The notes under the pieces were generated by a model. That model did no database searches, was not told where the DNA came from, and saw only the letters and a program-made list of their open reading frames with translations. Position numbers and translations under genes: made by a program. A stretch of 64,000 nucleotides of DNA from Streptomyces sp. TBY4 (GTDB taxonomy: Bacteria > Actinomycetota > Actinomycetes > Streptomycetales > Streptomycetaceae): positions 558,001 to 622,000 of the forward strand of contig NZ_JANAVF010000002.1 of assembly GCF_024213195.1 (NCBI RefSeq), read 5' to 3'. Below are positions 1 to 9,363 of the stretch, piece by piece (within the stretch, counting starts at the first letter, position 1; each line of letters begins with the position of its first letter).

Positions 1-60
1 ATCGTCGGAGTGACCCTGGTCCAGGGACGGATCACCGGCTTCGGAAAGAGCGAGGAGTGA
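1..60 (+). CDS. Carbohydrate ABC permease, MalF-type, C-terminal end only
   Basis: The window opens inside a gene; the last 19 codons are visible and end in TGA at 58-60. They encode a short hydrophobic stretch followed by a polar tail with the triplet LVQGR, as at the cytoplasmic end of the last helix of MalF-type (first) sugar permeases. The stop overlaps the next permease start by 4 bases (GTGA), the usual arrangement of paired permease genes. The assignment rests on context more than on the 19 residues. Confidence 0.6.
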   Translation: MVGVTLVQGRITGFGKSEE

Positions 61-911
61 GCCCGGTGACGACCGTACGGGACGGGGCGCGTGCCCTGCG
101 GCGCCCCGCGCGCGGCCTGCTGGCCGGAGTCCTGATGGTGGCGTTCCTCGCCCCCTTCTACCTCATGCTGCGCAACTCGCTCATGGACACGCGGACCCTG
201 ACGGCGCCGGAGTGGACGTGGTGGCCCTCCACGATGCACTGGGAGAACTTCACCTCCCTGTTCAGCGACCCCATGGTGAACATGGGCCGGTCCCTGTCCA
301 ACTCCCTGCTGATCGCCGCGATCACGGCCCCGGTGTCCACGCTGCTCGCCTCGGCAGCCGGGTTCGCGCTCGCGCGCATCCCCGTGCCCGGCCGCGGCGT
401 CGTGCTCGGCCTCGTCCTGGCCACGCTCATGATCCCCGGCTCGGCGACCTTCGTACCCACCTTCGTCGTCGTGGGCTCGCTCGGAGGCATCAACACCCTC
501 TGGGGCATCATCGCCCCGGGACTCTTCAACCCCTTCGCGGTCCTGCTGTTCCGCAACTTCTACCTTCAGTTCCCCCGCGAGATCGAGGAAGCCGGCCGAC
601 TGGACGGCCTCGGCTGGCTCGGCCTCTACCGCCGGATCGCCCTGCCGTCGTCCGGAGCCATGCTCGCCTCCCTCGGCGCCCTCGCCTTCATCGACAGCTG
701 GAACTCCTTCCTGTGGCCCCTGGTGATCGGCCAGGACCCGACCGCCTGGACGGCGCAGATCGCCCTGTCCACCTTCCTCACGGCGCAGACCGTCAACCTG
801 CCCGGCCTGTTCGCGGGCGCCGTCGTGACCATCACCCCTCTGGTGGTCATGTTCCTGGTCGCCCAGCGCCACATCGTCGAAGGCATCGCCCACACCGGCC
901 TCAAGGGCTGA
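57..911 (+). CDS. Carbohydrate ABC transporter permease, MalG-type
   Basis: Inner-membrane subunit of a binding-protein-dependent sugar importer, 284 aa. About six hydrophobic helices are visible (around residues 20-38, 80-108, 113-135, 140-165, 195-220 and 250-275). The EAA loop that docks the ATPase is at about residues 175-198 (EEAGRLDG...ALP). The GTG start overlaps the stop of the upstream permease by 4 bases, so translation is probably coupled. No ATPase gene follows; Streptomyces sugar importers commonly share the MsiK ATPase encoded elsewhere (known of the family). The downstream GH5, GH35 and GH38 genes suggest an oligosaccharide substrate containing mannose and galactose, which is inference. 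Confidence 0.9.
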   Translation: MSPVTTVRDGARALRRPARGLLAGVLMVAFLAPFYLMLRNSLMDTRTLTAPEWTWWPSTMHWENFTSLFSDPMVNMGRSLSNSLLIAAITAPVSTLLASAAGFALARIPVPGRGVVLGLVLATLMIPGSATFVPTFVVVGSLGGINTLWGIIAPGLFNPFAVLLFRNFYLQFPREIEEAGRLDGLGWLGLYRRIALPSSGAMLASLGALAFIDSWNSFLWPLVIGQDPTAWTAQIALSTFLTAQTVNLPGLFAGAVVTITPLVVMFLVAQRHIVEGIAHTGLKG

Positions 912-936
912 CGGCGCCTTCGGCTTCCCCTGAACA

Positions 937-953
937 CCGGACCACCGGTCCGG
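937..953. terminator. Short perfect hairpin between permease and GH5 gene
   Basis: CCGGACC-ACC-GGTCCGG is a perfect 7-bp stem with a 3-nt loop, 26 nt after the permease stop. There is no T-run, so it may be an attenuator or mRNA-processing hairpin inside the operon rather than a true terminator. Confidence 0.4.
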
Positions 954-996
954 AGCGCGGTACCTCCTTCACTCCCTCACCCTGGAGGACAGCACC

Positions 997-2967
997 ATGA
1001 GATCACGCATGCCCCACGGCGGCCTCGCGAGGACCGCCACCCGGGCCCTGACCACCGCGCTGGCCACCGGCGCCCTCCTCATCGGCGCGCTCCCCGCCAC
1101 GGCGGCCCCCCTCGCACCCGCCTCCGCGGCCGACGCCCCCGTCGCGCTGACCGGCGAGCAGCTGGCCGCGTCCTGGACCGGCCCGCTGAGCACCCGGGGC
1201 CGGTACATCGTCGACGCCGACGGCGACCGCTTCAAGCTGAAGGCGAGCAACTGGGCCGGCGCCCAGGGCACCTGGGAGGGCAGCGGCAGCCAGAGCGACG
1301 TCGCGAACCACCAGGCGGACCAGATGTCGAACAACATCCCGCTCGGCCTGGACCGGACCCCGATCAGCCGGATCCTCGCCGACTTCCACGCGCTGGGCCT
1401 GAACAGCATCCGGCTTCCCTACGCCGACGCCATGATCGACGACCGCACCCCGGTGCCGGACCACGCCGTCGCGGCCAACCCGCAGCTGGAGGACAAGACC
1501 CCGCTCGAGGTCTTCGACGCGGTGGTCAAGGCCCTCACCGACGACGGCTTCGCCGTCATCCTCAACAACCACACCACCACCTACCGCTTCTGCTGCTCCC
1601 TCGACGGCAACGAACGCTGGAACACCAGCCAGACCACCGGGAAGTGGATCGACAACTGGCTGTTCCTGGTGAACCGCTACAAGTCGAACAAGCGGGTCGT
1701 CGGCGCGGATCTGCGCAACGAGGTCCGCAGGGACTTCAACAACGACCCGAACTGGGGCTGGGGCAACGATCACGACCTGTACAACGCCTACCAGCTGGCC
1801 GGCAACAGGATCCTCGAAGCCGACCCGGACATGCTCGTCATCATGGAGGGCATCAACTGGCAGGGCATCCCGCAGGGCATGTTCCCCCACGGCCGGCCGA
1901 CGCTCACCCCGGTCCGCAACCTGTCCAACACCCTGATCAACTCCGGCAAGCTGGTCTACGCGGCCCACTTCTACGGCTTCACGGGCCCCAACCACACCGG
2001 TTCGAGTGGTGGTTGGCAGAACGGTGAGACCAACGACCCGCGCTACCGCGACCTCTCGCCCGAGGCCCTCATCCGGGTCGTCGACGACCAGGCCCTGTTC
2101 GTCACCGAAGCGGGCCAGCACTTCACCGCTCCCGTGTGGATCAGCGAGTTCGGCACCGGCGGACGCGGCCAGACGGACCAGAAGGAGAACGACTGGTTTG
2201 CCCGCTTCACCGACATCCTGGTGGCGAACGACACCGACTTCGCCCAGTGGCCGCTGGTCGGCTGGAGCACCAACGGCAAGATCAACGACAACTGGGCGCT
2301 GATCTCCTACGACGCCGCCGGCAACCGGCAGGCGGTCAACGACCCGGGCGACTGGCGCGCCGCCCACTGGAACAAGCTGGTCAACGCCCCCGGCAAGACA
2401 GGCCCGGTCGCCCAGGTCGACCACTGGAACATGGTCGACCTCGACTTCGCCGACCAGAACCTTTCCGCCACCATGCGCCAGCAGGCGGACTGGAGCGCCG
2501 GCAACCGGAAGGGCAACTGCCCCGACAGCCAGCGGCTCGTCGCCCTCGCCCGGAGCAACAACCGCGGCCTGTGCACCGACGCGGGCGGCGCCCTCGCCAA
2601 GGCCGACAGCATGTGGACCACCGTCATCGACGAGCGCTACGTCAAGAGCGGCGACTGGGCGAGCGGCTACAACAAGCTCGAATGCCCCAAGAACACCTTC
2701 GCCGTCGGCTACAGCGTCAACGGCAACGCGATGGCAGCCCTGCTCTGCGCACCCTCCGCCGCGCCGCTGCCCACCACGAACCGGCTGCTCTGGTTCGACC
2801 GCGGAGACAACCGCCCCGCCACCGGCGGTTCCACCGCCAGCGACTGGGCGCCCGGCGCCTACAAGGGCCAGTGCCGGGACGACGAGTACCTCGCCGGGGT
2901 CGCCTTCACCTGGAAGTGGCAGCACGGCGGAGCTCCCGACGCCCTCCTCTGCCGCCCCCGGAGCTGA
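997..2967 (+). CDS. Secreted GH5-family glycoside hydrolase (cellulase-fold) with C-terminal cysteine-repeat domain
   Basis: Exported glycosidase of 656 aa. A signal peptide is evident: basic N-terminus, hydrophobic core at about 17-36, and Ala-rich cleavage sites near residues 37 or 45. The (beta/alpha)8 catalytic region spans about 55-480. The GH5 acid/base is E242 in LRNEV and the nucleophile is E384 in WISEFGTG. The last 165 residues form a separate domain with three repeats, each opening with Cys (NCPDSQ, ECPKNT, QCRDDE) and closing with LC. GGAGGACAGCACC precedes the ATG. It probably cleaves a polysaccharide or glycan outside the cell to feed the importer encoded just upstream; its exact substrate cannot be read from the sequence. 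Confidence 0.85.
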   Translation: MRSRMPHGGLARTATRALTTALATGALLIGALPATAAPLAPASAADAPVALTGEQLAASWTGPLSTRGRYIVDADGDRFKLKASNWAGAQGTWEGSGSQSDVANHQADQMSNNIPLGLDRTPISRILADFHALGLNSIRLPYADAMIDDRTPVPDHAVAANPQLEDKTPLEVFDAVVKALTDDGFAVILNNHTTTYRFCCSLDGNERWNTSQTTGKWIDNWLFLVNRYKSNKRVVGADLRNEVRRDFNNDPNWGWGNDHDLYNAYQLAGNRILEADPDMLVIMEGINWQGIPQGMFPHGRPTLTPVRNLSNTLINSGKLVYAAHFYGFTGPNHTGSSGGWQNGETNDPRYRDLSPEALIRVVDDQALFVTEAGQHFTAPVWISEFGTGGRGQTDQKENDWFARFTDILVANDTDFAQWPLVGWSTNGKINDNWALISYDAAGNRQAVNDPGDWRAAHWNKLVNAPGKTGPVAQVDHWNMVDLDFADQNLSATMRQQADWSAGNRKGNCPDSQRLVALARSNNRGLCTDAGGALAKADSMWTTVIDERYVKSGDWASGYNKLECPKNTFAVGYSVNGNAMAALLCAPSAAPLPTTNRLLWFDRGDNRPATGGSTASDWAPGAYKGQCRDDEYLAGVAFTWKWQHGGAPDALLCRPRS

Positions 2968-3001
2968 CCGACGGCCTCGGGCACCACAGCACGACACGTC
3001 A

Positions 3002-3027
3002 GGTGCCGGCACCCCGCGTGCCGGCAC
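3002..3027. repeat. Paired GTGCCGGCAC palindromes in an intercistronic gap
   Basis: The palindrome GTGCCGGCAC occurs twice, 5 nt apart, between the GH5 and GH35 genes. The two copies can pair with each other to give a strong hairpin, which could partly terminate transcription or stabilise the upstream message. Confidence 0.4.
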
Positions 3028-3058
3028 CCCCGCACCGATACCTAGGAGCACCACAGCC

Positions 3059-4816
3059 ATGCCTCGACTGGAGATCGCCGCAGACGGCTTCCGACTCGAC
3101 GACCGGCCGTTCCGCATCATCTCCGGCGGACTGCACTACTTCCGCGTCCACCCGGAGCAGTGGGCCGACCGGCTCCGCAAGGCGCGGCTGCTGGGGCTCA
3201 ACACGGTCGAGACCTACGTCCCGTGGAACCTGCACTCCCCCCGGCGCGGCGAGTTCCGCGCCGACGGAGGTCTCGACCTGCCCCGCTTCCTCGACCTGGC
3301 CGCCGCCGAGGGACTGCACGTCCTGCTGCGGCCCGGCCCGTACATCTGCGCCGAATGGGAGGGCGGCGGTCTTCCCTCGTGGCTGCTCGCGGACGAGGAC
3401 ATCGCCCTGCGCAGCCGCGACCCCCGCTATCTGAAGGCGGTGGACGACTACCTCGCCGCCCTGATGGAGGCCGTGGGCCCGTACCTCGCCACCCGCGGCG
3501 GCCCCGTCATCGCCGTACAGCTGGAGAACGAGTACGGCGCCTACGGAGACGACTCCGCCTACCTCGCCGACCTGGCGGACCTGCTGCGCAAGCACGGCGT
3601 GGACGTCCCGCTCTTCACCTGCGACCAGCCCTCCGACCTGGAGCGCGGCGGCCTCGACGGAGTCCTGCGCACGGTCAACTTCGGCAGCCGCGTGGACGCC
3701 GGACTCGCCGAACTGCGCACCCAGCAGCCCGAAGGCCCGCTGATGTGCTCCGAGTTCTGGATCGGCTGGTTCGACCGCTGGGGCGGCACCCACGTCACCC
3801 GCAGTGCGGACGACGCGGCGGCCGACCTCGACCGGCTGCTCGCGGCCGGTGCCTCGGTCAACCTGTACATGTTCCACGGCGGCACCAACTTCGGCTTCAC
3901 CAACGGCGCCAACGACAAGGGGACCTACCGGCCCATCGTCACCTCCTACGACTACGACGCTCCGCTGGACGAGGCCGGCGACCCCGGACCCAAGTACGCC
4001 GCCTTCCGTGAGGTCATCTCCCGCTACGCCCCCGTGCCCGACGAGCCGGTCCCCGCGCCCGCGCCCAAGCTCACCGGCACCGTCGCCGAACTCACCTCCT
4101 GCGCAGGCCTCCTGGACCAGAGCGAGCTGCTGGGCGGCCCCGCCGTCCACGCCGACCACCCGGTCACCATGGAACAGCTCGGCCAGTCCTTCGGATTCGT
4201 CCTGTACGAGACGACACTCCCGGACGCCGGACGCACCGTGCTCCGTGCCGAGGAGGTGCACGACCGGGCCCAGGTCTTCGTCGACGGGCAGCCGGTCGGC
4301 GTCCTGGAGCGGGAGAACCACGAGCACGCGCTGACCTTCCTCACCTCCCGGCGGGGCGCCCACCTGGCCGTGCTCGTCGAGAACCAGGGCCGGGTGAACT
4401 ACGGGCGGGCGATGCACGACCGCAAGGGACTGCTCGGCTCCGTCACCGCCAACGGCCTGCCCCTCGTGGACTGGTACAGCCGCTCGCTGCCGATGGACGA
4501 CCCGGACGCACCCTCCTACACGCCCCTCGACACCTCCGCGCCCCCGGTCGGACCGGCCTTCCACCGCGGACACGTGGACATCACCCACCCGGCCGACGGC
4601 TTCGTCGCCCTGGACGGCTGGACCAAGGGCCTGGTGTGGGTCAACGGATTCGCCCTCGGCCGCTACTGGTCGCGCGGCCCGCAGACCACGCTCTACGTCC
4701 CCGCCCCGGTCCTGAGCGCGGGCCGGAACGAGATCACGGTCCTCGAACTGCACGGCTCCACCACCCGGACGGTGGAGCTGCGCGGCACGCCCGACCTGGG
4801 AATCACCGAGGACTGA
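3059..4816 (+). CDS. Beta-galactosidase, GH35 family
   Basis: Retaining beta-galactosidase of 585 aa, the compact bacterial GH35 size. The N-terminal barrel opens with the family block GGLHYFRVHPEQW and VETYVPWNLH. The acid/base glutamate is E158 in QLENEYG and the nucleophile E232 in CSEFWIGW. FHGGTNFGFTNG near residue 280 is also characteristic. A C-terminal jelly-roll region (about 360-585) ends with WVNGFALGRYW. There is no signal peptide, so it acts in the cytoplasm on imported oligosaccharides. The start is chosen for the RBS TAGGAG about 10 nt upstream. It lies between a GH5 and a GH38 gene in one operon. Confidence 0.92.
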   Translation: MPRLEIAADGFRLDDRPFRIISGGLHYFRVHPEQWADRLRKARLLGLNTVETYVPWNLHSPRRGEFRADGGLDLPRFLDLAAAEGLHVLLRPGPYICAEWEGGGLPSWLLADEDIALRSRDPRYLKAVDDYLAALMEAVGPYLATRGGPVIAVQLENEYGAYGDDSAYLADLADLLRKHGVDVPLFTCDQPSDLERGGLDGVLRTVNFGSRVDAGLAELRTQQPEGPLMCSEFWIGWFDRWGGTHVTRSADDAAADLDRLLAAGASVNLYMFHGGTNFGFTNGANDKGTYRPIVTSYDYDAPLDEAGDPGPKYAAFREVISRYAPVPDEPVPAPAPKLTGTVAELTSCAGLLDQSELLGGPAVHADHPVTMEQLGQSFGFVLYETTLPDAGRTVLRAEEVHDRAQVFVDGQPVGVLERENHEHALTFLTSRRGAHLAVLVENQGRVNYGRAMHDRKGLLGSVTANGLPLVDWYSRSLPMDDPDAPSYTPLDTSAPPVGPAFHRGHVDITHPADGFVALDGWTKGLVWVNGFALGRYWSRGPQTTLYVPAPVLSAGRNEITVLELHGSTTRTVELRGTPDLGITED

Positions 4817-4874
4817 GACCGCCGCTCCACCTCGACACCTCAGCACCGGCTGCCGTACGACTCCGGAGACCTTC

Positions 4875-7800
4875 ATGCACAGCAAGCAGCACCTCACCGA
4901 GCAGCGGCTCGCCCGCGTTCTCGACGAGCGGATCAGGCCCGCCGTCCACGCCCGCACGGTCCCGCTCGACATCGCGATCTGGGACGTCCCGGGCGAACCC
5001 GTCCCCGTCGCCGAAGGTCTGGCCGCTCCGTACGAGCCGGTGACGCTCGGCCACCGCTGGGGGCCCGCGTGGACCACGAGCTGGTTCCGGATCAGCGGCA
5101 GGGTGCCGGAGGAGTGGGCCGGGCAGCGGGTCGAGGCCGTCGTCGACATCGGCTTCAACTTCACCGGCGCGGGCTTCTCCAGCGAGGGCCTGGTCCACCG
5201 GGCGGACGGAACCGTGGTGAAGGCCCTCAACCCCCGCAACGCCTACATCCCGGTCGCCGACCCGGCCGTCGGCGGCGAGGAGTTCACGTACTACGTCGAG
5301 GCCGCCGCCAACCCGAACCTGAACGACGACCACCTGCCCAGCCACACCGGCGACCGGCCCGCCTGGCTGGCGGGCGGCGCCGGCAACCGTGACCACAAGG
5401 GCAGCAGCGGTGGAGGACCCGCCCTCGCGCACCTCCCCATCTACCAGTTGCTCCGCCTCGACCTGGCGGTCTTCGACCAAGAGGTGTGGGAACTCGCCCA
5501 GGACCTGGACGTCCTCGGCGAGCTGATGCGCGAGCTCCCCGAGTACGAGCCGCGCCGCTGGCAGCTCCAGCGGACCATCGAGCGCGCCCTGGACGGCATC
5601 GACCTCCAGGACGTGCCCGCCGGCGCCGCCGCCGCCCGCGAGGTGCTCCGCCCCGCCCTCGCGGCCCCCGCCGCCCCCAGCGCCCACCGCATGTCCGCCG
5701 TCGGGCACGCCCACATCGACACCGCCTGGCTCTGGCCGCTGCGCGAGACCGTGCGCAAGGTCGCCCGGACGCTCTCCAACGTCACCCACCTCATGGACGA
5801 CCACGAGGGCTTCCGCTTCGCCATGTCCCAGGCCCAGCAGCTCGCCTGGCTCAAGGAGCGCCGCCCCGAGGTCTACGGCCGGGTCCAGGAGAAGGCGAAG
5901 ACCGGGCAGTTCCTGCCCGTCGGCAGCCTCTGGGTGGAACCCGACACCAACATCATCGGCGGCGAGGCCCTCGCCCGGCAGCTGATCCACGGCAAGCGCT
6001 TCTACCTCGACGAGTTCGGCGTCGAGACGAAGGAGATGTGGCTGCCCGACACCTTCGGCTACAACGCGGCCATGCCCCAGCTGATGAAACTGGCCGGCGT
6101 GCGCTGGTTCCTCACCCAGAAGATCTCCTGGAACACCACCAACAAGTTCCCGCACCACACCTTCTGGTGGGAGGGCATCGACGGCACCCGGATCTTCACC
6201 CACTTCCCGCCCGTCGACACCTACAACGCCGAGATCACGGGTGCCGAACTCGCCCACGCCGTGCGGAACTTCCAGGACAAGGAGGCCGCCAACAGCTCGC
6301 TCCTCCCGTTCGGGTACGGAGACGGCGGCGGCGGTCCCACCCGCGAGATGCTGGCCCGCGCGGCCCGGGTGGAGGACCTGGAGGGCTCGCCGAGGGTCAC
6401 CGTCGAGAGCCCGTCCGAGTTCTTCGAGCGGGCGCACGCGGAGTATCCCGACGCCCCCGTCTGGGTCGGTGAGCTCTACCTGGAGTTCCACCGCGGCACC
6501 CTCACCAGCCAGTTGCGCACCAAGCAGGGCAACCGCCGCGGCGAGCACCTGCTCCGGGAGGCCGAGCTGTGGTCGGCCACCGCGGCCGTACGCTGCGGAT
6601 TGCCTTACCCGTACGAGGAGTTGGACCGCCTCTGGAAGACGGTCCTGCTCCACCAGTTCCACGACATCCTGCCCGGTTCCTCGATCGGCTGGGTGCACCG
6701 GGAGGCCGAGGCGACCTACGCGGCCGTGACCGCCGAGCTGGAGGCGATCGTCACCGCGGCCCAGCGCGCGCTCGCGGGGGAGGGGGACGGGAAGCTGGTC
6801 TTCAACGCCTCCCCGTACACCCGCCACGGTGTCCCCGCCCTCGGCGCGTCGCCGTGCGCGGACTCCTCGCCCCGCCCGATCGCGCCCGAACCGGCCGACG
6901 GCGGCCACGTCCTCGACAACGGGCTCGTCCGCGTCCGCGTCGACGCCCGGGGCCTGGTGACCTCGGCGTACGACCTCACGGCGGGCCGCGAGGCCCTGGC
7001 CCCCGGCAGGGCGGCCAACCTCCTCCAGCTCCACCAGGACTTCCCCAACCAGTACGACGCCTGGGACATCGACGCCTTCTACCGCAACACCGTGCACGAC
7101 CTCGACGAGGCCGAGTCGGTGTGCGCGGAGGCGGACGGCGTGCGGATCGTGCGGACCTTCGGCGACTCCCGGATCGAGCAGTTCCTCTCCCTCCGGGAAG
7201 GATCCCGGCGCCTGGACATCGACACCGGGATCGACTGGAACGAGCGGGAGAAGCTCCTCAAGGCCGCCTTCCCGATCGACGTACGGGCCGACCACTCCAG
7301 CGCGGAGATCCCCTTCGGGCACGTCCCGCGTCCCACCCACACCAACACCAGCTGGGACGCCGCCAAATTCGAGTTCTGCGCCCACCGCTTCCTCCACGTC
7401 GGCGAACGGGGCTGGGGCGCGGCCGTCGTCAACGACTCCACCTACGGGCACGAGGTCACCCGCGACGTCCGCTCCGACGGCGGCACCACCACGACCGTCC
7501 GCCTCTCGCTGCTCCGCGCCCCCCGCTACCCCGACCCGGAGGCCGACCGGGGCAGGCACCGCCTGCGCTACGGGTTCGTGATCGGCGCCGACATCGCGGA
7601 CGCGGTCCGGGAGGGTTACGGCTTCAACGTGCCCGAGCGCGTCGTGGCCGGTAGCCCGGCGCAGATCGCTCCGCTGGTGGTCACGGACGCGGCCGCCGTC
7701 GTCGTCGACACGGTCAAGCTCGCCGACGACCGTTCCGGCGATCTCGTCGTACGCCTGTACGAGGCGCACGGAGGGCGGGCCACGGCACTGCTGACCACCG

Positions 7801-7979
7801 GCTTCCCGCTGGAGTCGGCCACCGTGACCGATCTCCTGGAGCGCCCGCTCGCCGACGGCGAGGAATCCGGAGCCGCCCGGCGTACCTCCGGGGGGCAGGT
7901 GTCCCTGACCCTGCGCCCGTTCCAGATCCTCACCCTCAGGCTGCGGCCGGCGGCCACGGCGCCGACGGCGAACGGGTGA
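4875..7979 (+). CDS. Alpha-mannosidase, GH38 family (copy 1)
   Basis: Cytoplasmic retaining alpha-mannosidase, 1034 aa. The zinc/substrate motif GHAHIDTAWLWPL carries H278, H280 and D282; the nucleophile is D392 in WLPDTFGY. The helical domain follows (HQFHDILPGSSI near residue 595), then a beta-rich C-terminal half. GGAGACCTTC precedes the ATG. It closes the operon after GH35. A clear paralogue lies at 59690-62698 with the same motifs, but this copy has an insertion near residue 160 (AGNRDHKGSSGGGP) that the other lacks. It would remove alpha-mannose units from imported glycans. Confidence 0.93.
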   Translation: MHSKQHLTEQRLARVLDERIRPAVHARTVPLDIAIWDVPGEPVPVAEGLAAPYEPVTLGHRWGPAWTTSWFRISGRVPEEWAGQRVEAVVDIGFNFTGAGFSSEGLVHRADGTVVKALNPRNAYIPVADPAVGGEEFTYYVEAAANPNLNDDHLPSHTGDRPAWLAGGAGNRDHKGSSGGGPALAHLPIYQLLRLDLAVFDQEVWELAQDLDVLGELMRELPEYEPRRWQLQRTIERALDGIDLQDVPAGAAAAREVLRPALAAPAAPSAHRMSAVGHAHIDTAWLWPLRETVRKVARTLSNVTHLMDDHEGFRFAMSQAQQLAWLKERRPEVYGRVQEKAKTGQFLPVGSLWVEPDTNIIGGEALARQLIHGKRFYLDEFGVETKEMWLPDTFGYNAAMPQLMKLAGVRWFLTQKISWNTTNKFPHHTFWWEGIDGTRIFTHFPPVDTYNAEITGAELAHAVRNFQDKEAANSSLLPFGYGDGGGGPTREMLARAARVEDLEGSPRVTVESPSEFFERAHAEYPDAPVWVGELYLEFHRGTLTSQLRTKQGNRRGEHLLREAELWSATAAVRCGLPYPYEELDRLWKTVLLHQFHDILPGSSIGWVHREAEATYAAVTAELEAIVTAAQRALAGEGDGKLVFNASPYTRHGVPALGASPCADSSPRPIAPEPADGGHVLDNGLVRVRVDARGLVTSAYDLTAGREALAPGRAANLLQLHQDFPNQYDAWDIDAFYRNTVHDLDEAESVCAEADGVRIVRTFGDSRIEQFLSLREGSRRLDIDTGIDWNEREKLLKAAFPIDVRADHSSAEIPFGHVPRPTHTNTSWDAAKFEFCAHRFLHVGERGWGAAVVNDSTYGHEVTRDVRSDGGTTTTVRLSLLRAPRYPDPEADRGRHRLRYGFVIGADIADAVREGYGFNVPERVVAGSPAQIAPLVVTDAAAVVVDTVKLADDRSGDLVVRLYEAHGGRATALLTTGFPLESATVTDLLERPLADGEESGAARRTSGGQVSLTLRPFQILTLRLRPAATAPTANG

Positions 7980-8137
7980 CGGAACGAGGGGGAGCACCCG
8001 TGTCGCCGCTCCTCTGGGAGCCGACCTTCCGGAGCCTGTGCACTGCCTGTGAAGGGCGTCGCGACCCGGTGTCCACAGCGGTGCAGTGGCTCCGCGCAGA
8101 GGAGGGGGCGGAGTCGGCGGCGGGTATCGGGACCCCG

Positions 8138-9277
8138 TCAGCCGGCTCGGAGGCCGACCGCCAGCGTCAGTTCGAGGACCCGCAGTGGCGATGCGAGATC
8201 CGGGAACAGCTCCCGCAGCTGCGACATCCGGTACCGGACCGTCTGGGGATGGACGAACAGCGCTGCCGCCACCTCGTCCCGCCTGCCCTGGTGCAGCAGC
8301 CACTCCCGCAGCGTGTCCTCCAGCCGCCGTGCGGTCGCGGCGGGCAGGGTCCGGAGCGGTGCGAGGGCTCGGGCACGCAGGTCCGCGAACGCGTCCGCGT
8401 CGGCGCTCAGCACCAGCTCGGGCAGGTGTTCCTCGGTGTCGCGGATGTCGGAGGAGAGGGAGCGCGCGCGTACGGCCCGGGCGTACGAGGCGGACGCGCG
8501 CGTCCACGGCCTGGCCGGGCCGACCACGGCGGTGCGGTCGGCCAGCTGCCGCAGGAGGTGCGGTCGGTCGGCATCGGGGACCAGCAGCACACCGGTGGCG
8601 TCCGGCAGGTCATCGAGGACGAGGGTGCCCGGGTCCAGCGAGCGGTAGGCGGGCCGGGCCTGGGCGGCGGGCAGCAGGACCGCGGTCAGGGAAACCGGAG
8701 CGTGCCACCCGGCCCGTTGAACGGAGGCGAGCAGCACGTCGGTGCTGGCGCCGGCGAGGAGGTCGCGGGCCAGGTGTTCCAGGTGGCGCTCGTGGTCCCT
8801 GCCCCGGGCGGCCAGTTCGTCGGCGTGGCCGGCGGCGCTCGCGGCGGAGAGCTCGTCGATGTAGGCGAAGGTCAGCTCGGCGAACTTGGCGACCTCGGCG
8901 GCGGGCAGGCCCACGGGTACGGCACCCGCCGCCAGACATCTCCAGGCCACGCGGGCGCCGACGCGGTAGGCGCTGAGCAGGGCGTCCATCGAGCGGCCGT
9001 CGCGCACCTCGCCGCGGCCCAGCTCGTAGGCCGCGTCACCGGCGTCGCCGCCCGTGGCGCGTCCGCTCGCGAGGTCGAGGTAGTGCCCCAGGGCGGTACG
9101 GACCGATCGGCGGATGGTGGCGCCCATGCGGCCCGAGAGGGCGTTGGCGTAAGGAGGGACCTCGTCGATGATCGCCTGGACGACCTCGTCGGCGGTGTTC
9201 TTCAGCGCGGCCCGGAGCGCGGTGACGGTCGTCTCATCCAGGGCCAGCTCACTGGCCCTCCTGACTGCATGACTCAC
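8138..9277 (-). CDS. PucR-family transcriptional regulator
   Basis: 379-aa DNA-binding regulator. The C-terminal PucR-type helix-turn-helix is at about residues 320-379 (RRDEVAAALFVHPQTVRYRMSQL); the middle resembles the GGDEF-like/CdaR sensor region of the family (IRDTEEHL, RARALAPL). The N-terminus (ETTVTALRAALKN) is helical. The GTG start has AGGGA upstream. It is divergent from a ferredoxin reductase/desaturase pair with 86 bp between. A palindrome TTGTTC-N5-GAACAA lies 4 nt upstream of its own start codon, over the RBS, suggesting autoregulation and control of the desaturase pair. The ligand is unknown. Confidence 0.85.
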   Translation of the reverse strand: MSHAVRRASELALDETTVTALRAALKNTADEVVQAIIDEVPPYANALSGRMGATIRRSVRTALGHYLDLASGRATGGDAGDAAYELGRGEVRDGRSMDALLSAYRVGARVAWRCLAAGAVPVGLPAAEVAKFAELTFAYIDELSAASAAGHADELAARGRDHERHLEHLARDLLAGASTDVLLASVQRAGWHAPVSLTAVLLPAAQARPAYRSLDPGTLVLDDLPDATGVLLVPDADRPHLLRQLADRTAVVGPARPWTRASASYARAVRARSLSSDIRDTEEHLPELVLSADADAFADLRARALAPLRTLPAATARRLEDTLREWLLHQGRRDEVAAALFVHPQTVRYRMSQLRELFPDLASPLRVLELTLAVGLRAG

Positions 9278-9280
9278 TTT

Positions 9281-9297
9281 TTGTTCCCTGCGAACAA
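9281..9297. promoter_or_regulatory. Candidate PucR operator TTGTTC-N5-GAACAA
   Basis: A perfect 6-bp inverted repeat with a 5-bp centre lies immediately upstream of the regulator start, in the 86-bp divergent gap. A dimeric helix-turn-helix protein could bind here and block the regulator's own RBS and promoter. Assignment to this regulator is by position only. Confidence 0.5.
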
Positions 9298-9316
9298 TTC
9301 GGCCGGCCAGATTTAC

Positions 9317-9332
9317 GTCCTGTGGTCAGGAC
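9317..9332. promoter_or_regulatory. Second palindrome in the desaturase divergon
   Basis: GTCCTG-TGGT-CAGGAC is a perfect 6-bp inverted repeat 31 bp upstream of the reductase start. It could be a second operator for the desaturase promoter, or a hairpin in its leader. Confidence 0.35.
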
Positions 9333-9363
9333 TTTACCCCCTGAGGCATACCAAGCTGGGGCC

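Noticed and set aside
1003..3120. A 705-codon open frame opposite the secreted GH5 gene
   Set aside because: Shadow of a strongly biased gene; the + strand frame has signal peptide and catalytic residues.
4803..8507. A 1234-codon open frame opposite the first GH38 gene
   Set aside because: Antisense shadow, Val/Gly/Arg-rich, with no conserved motif.
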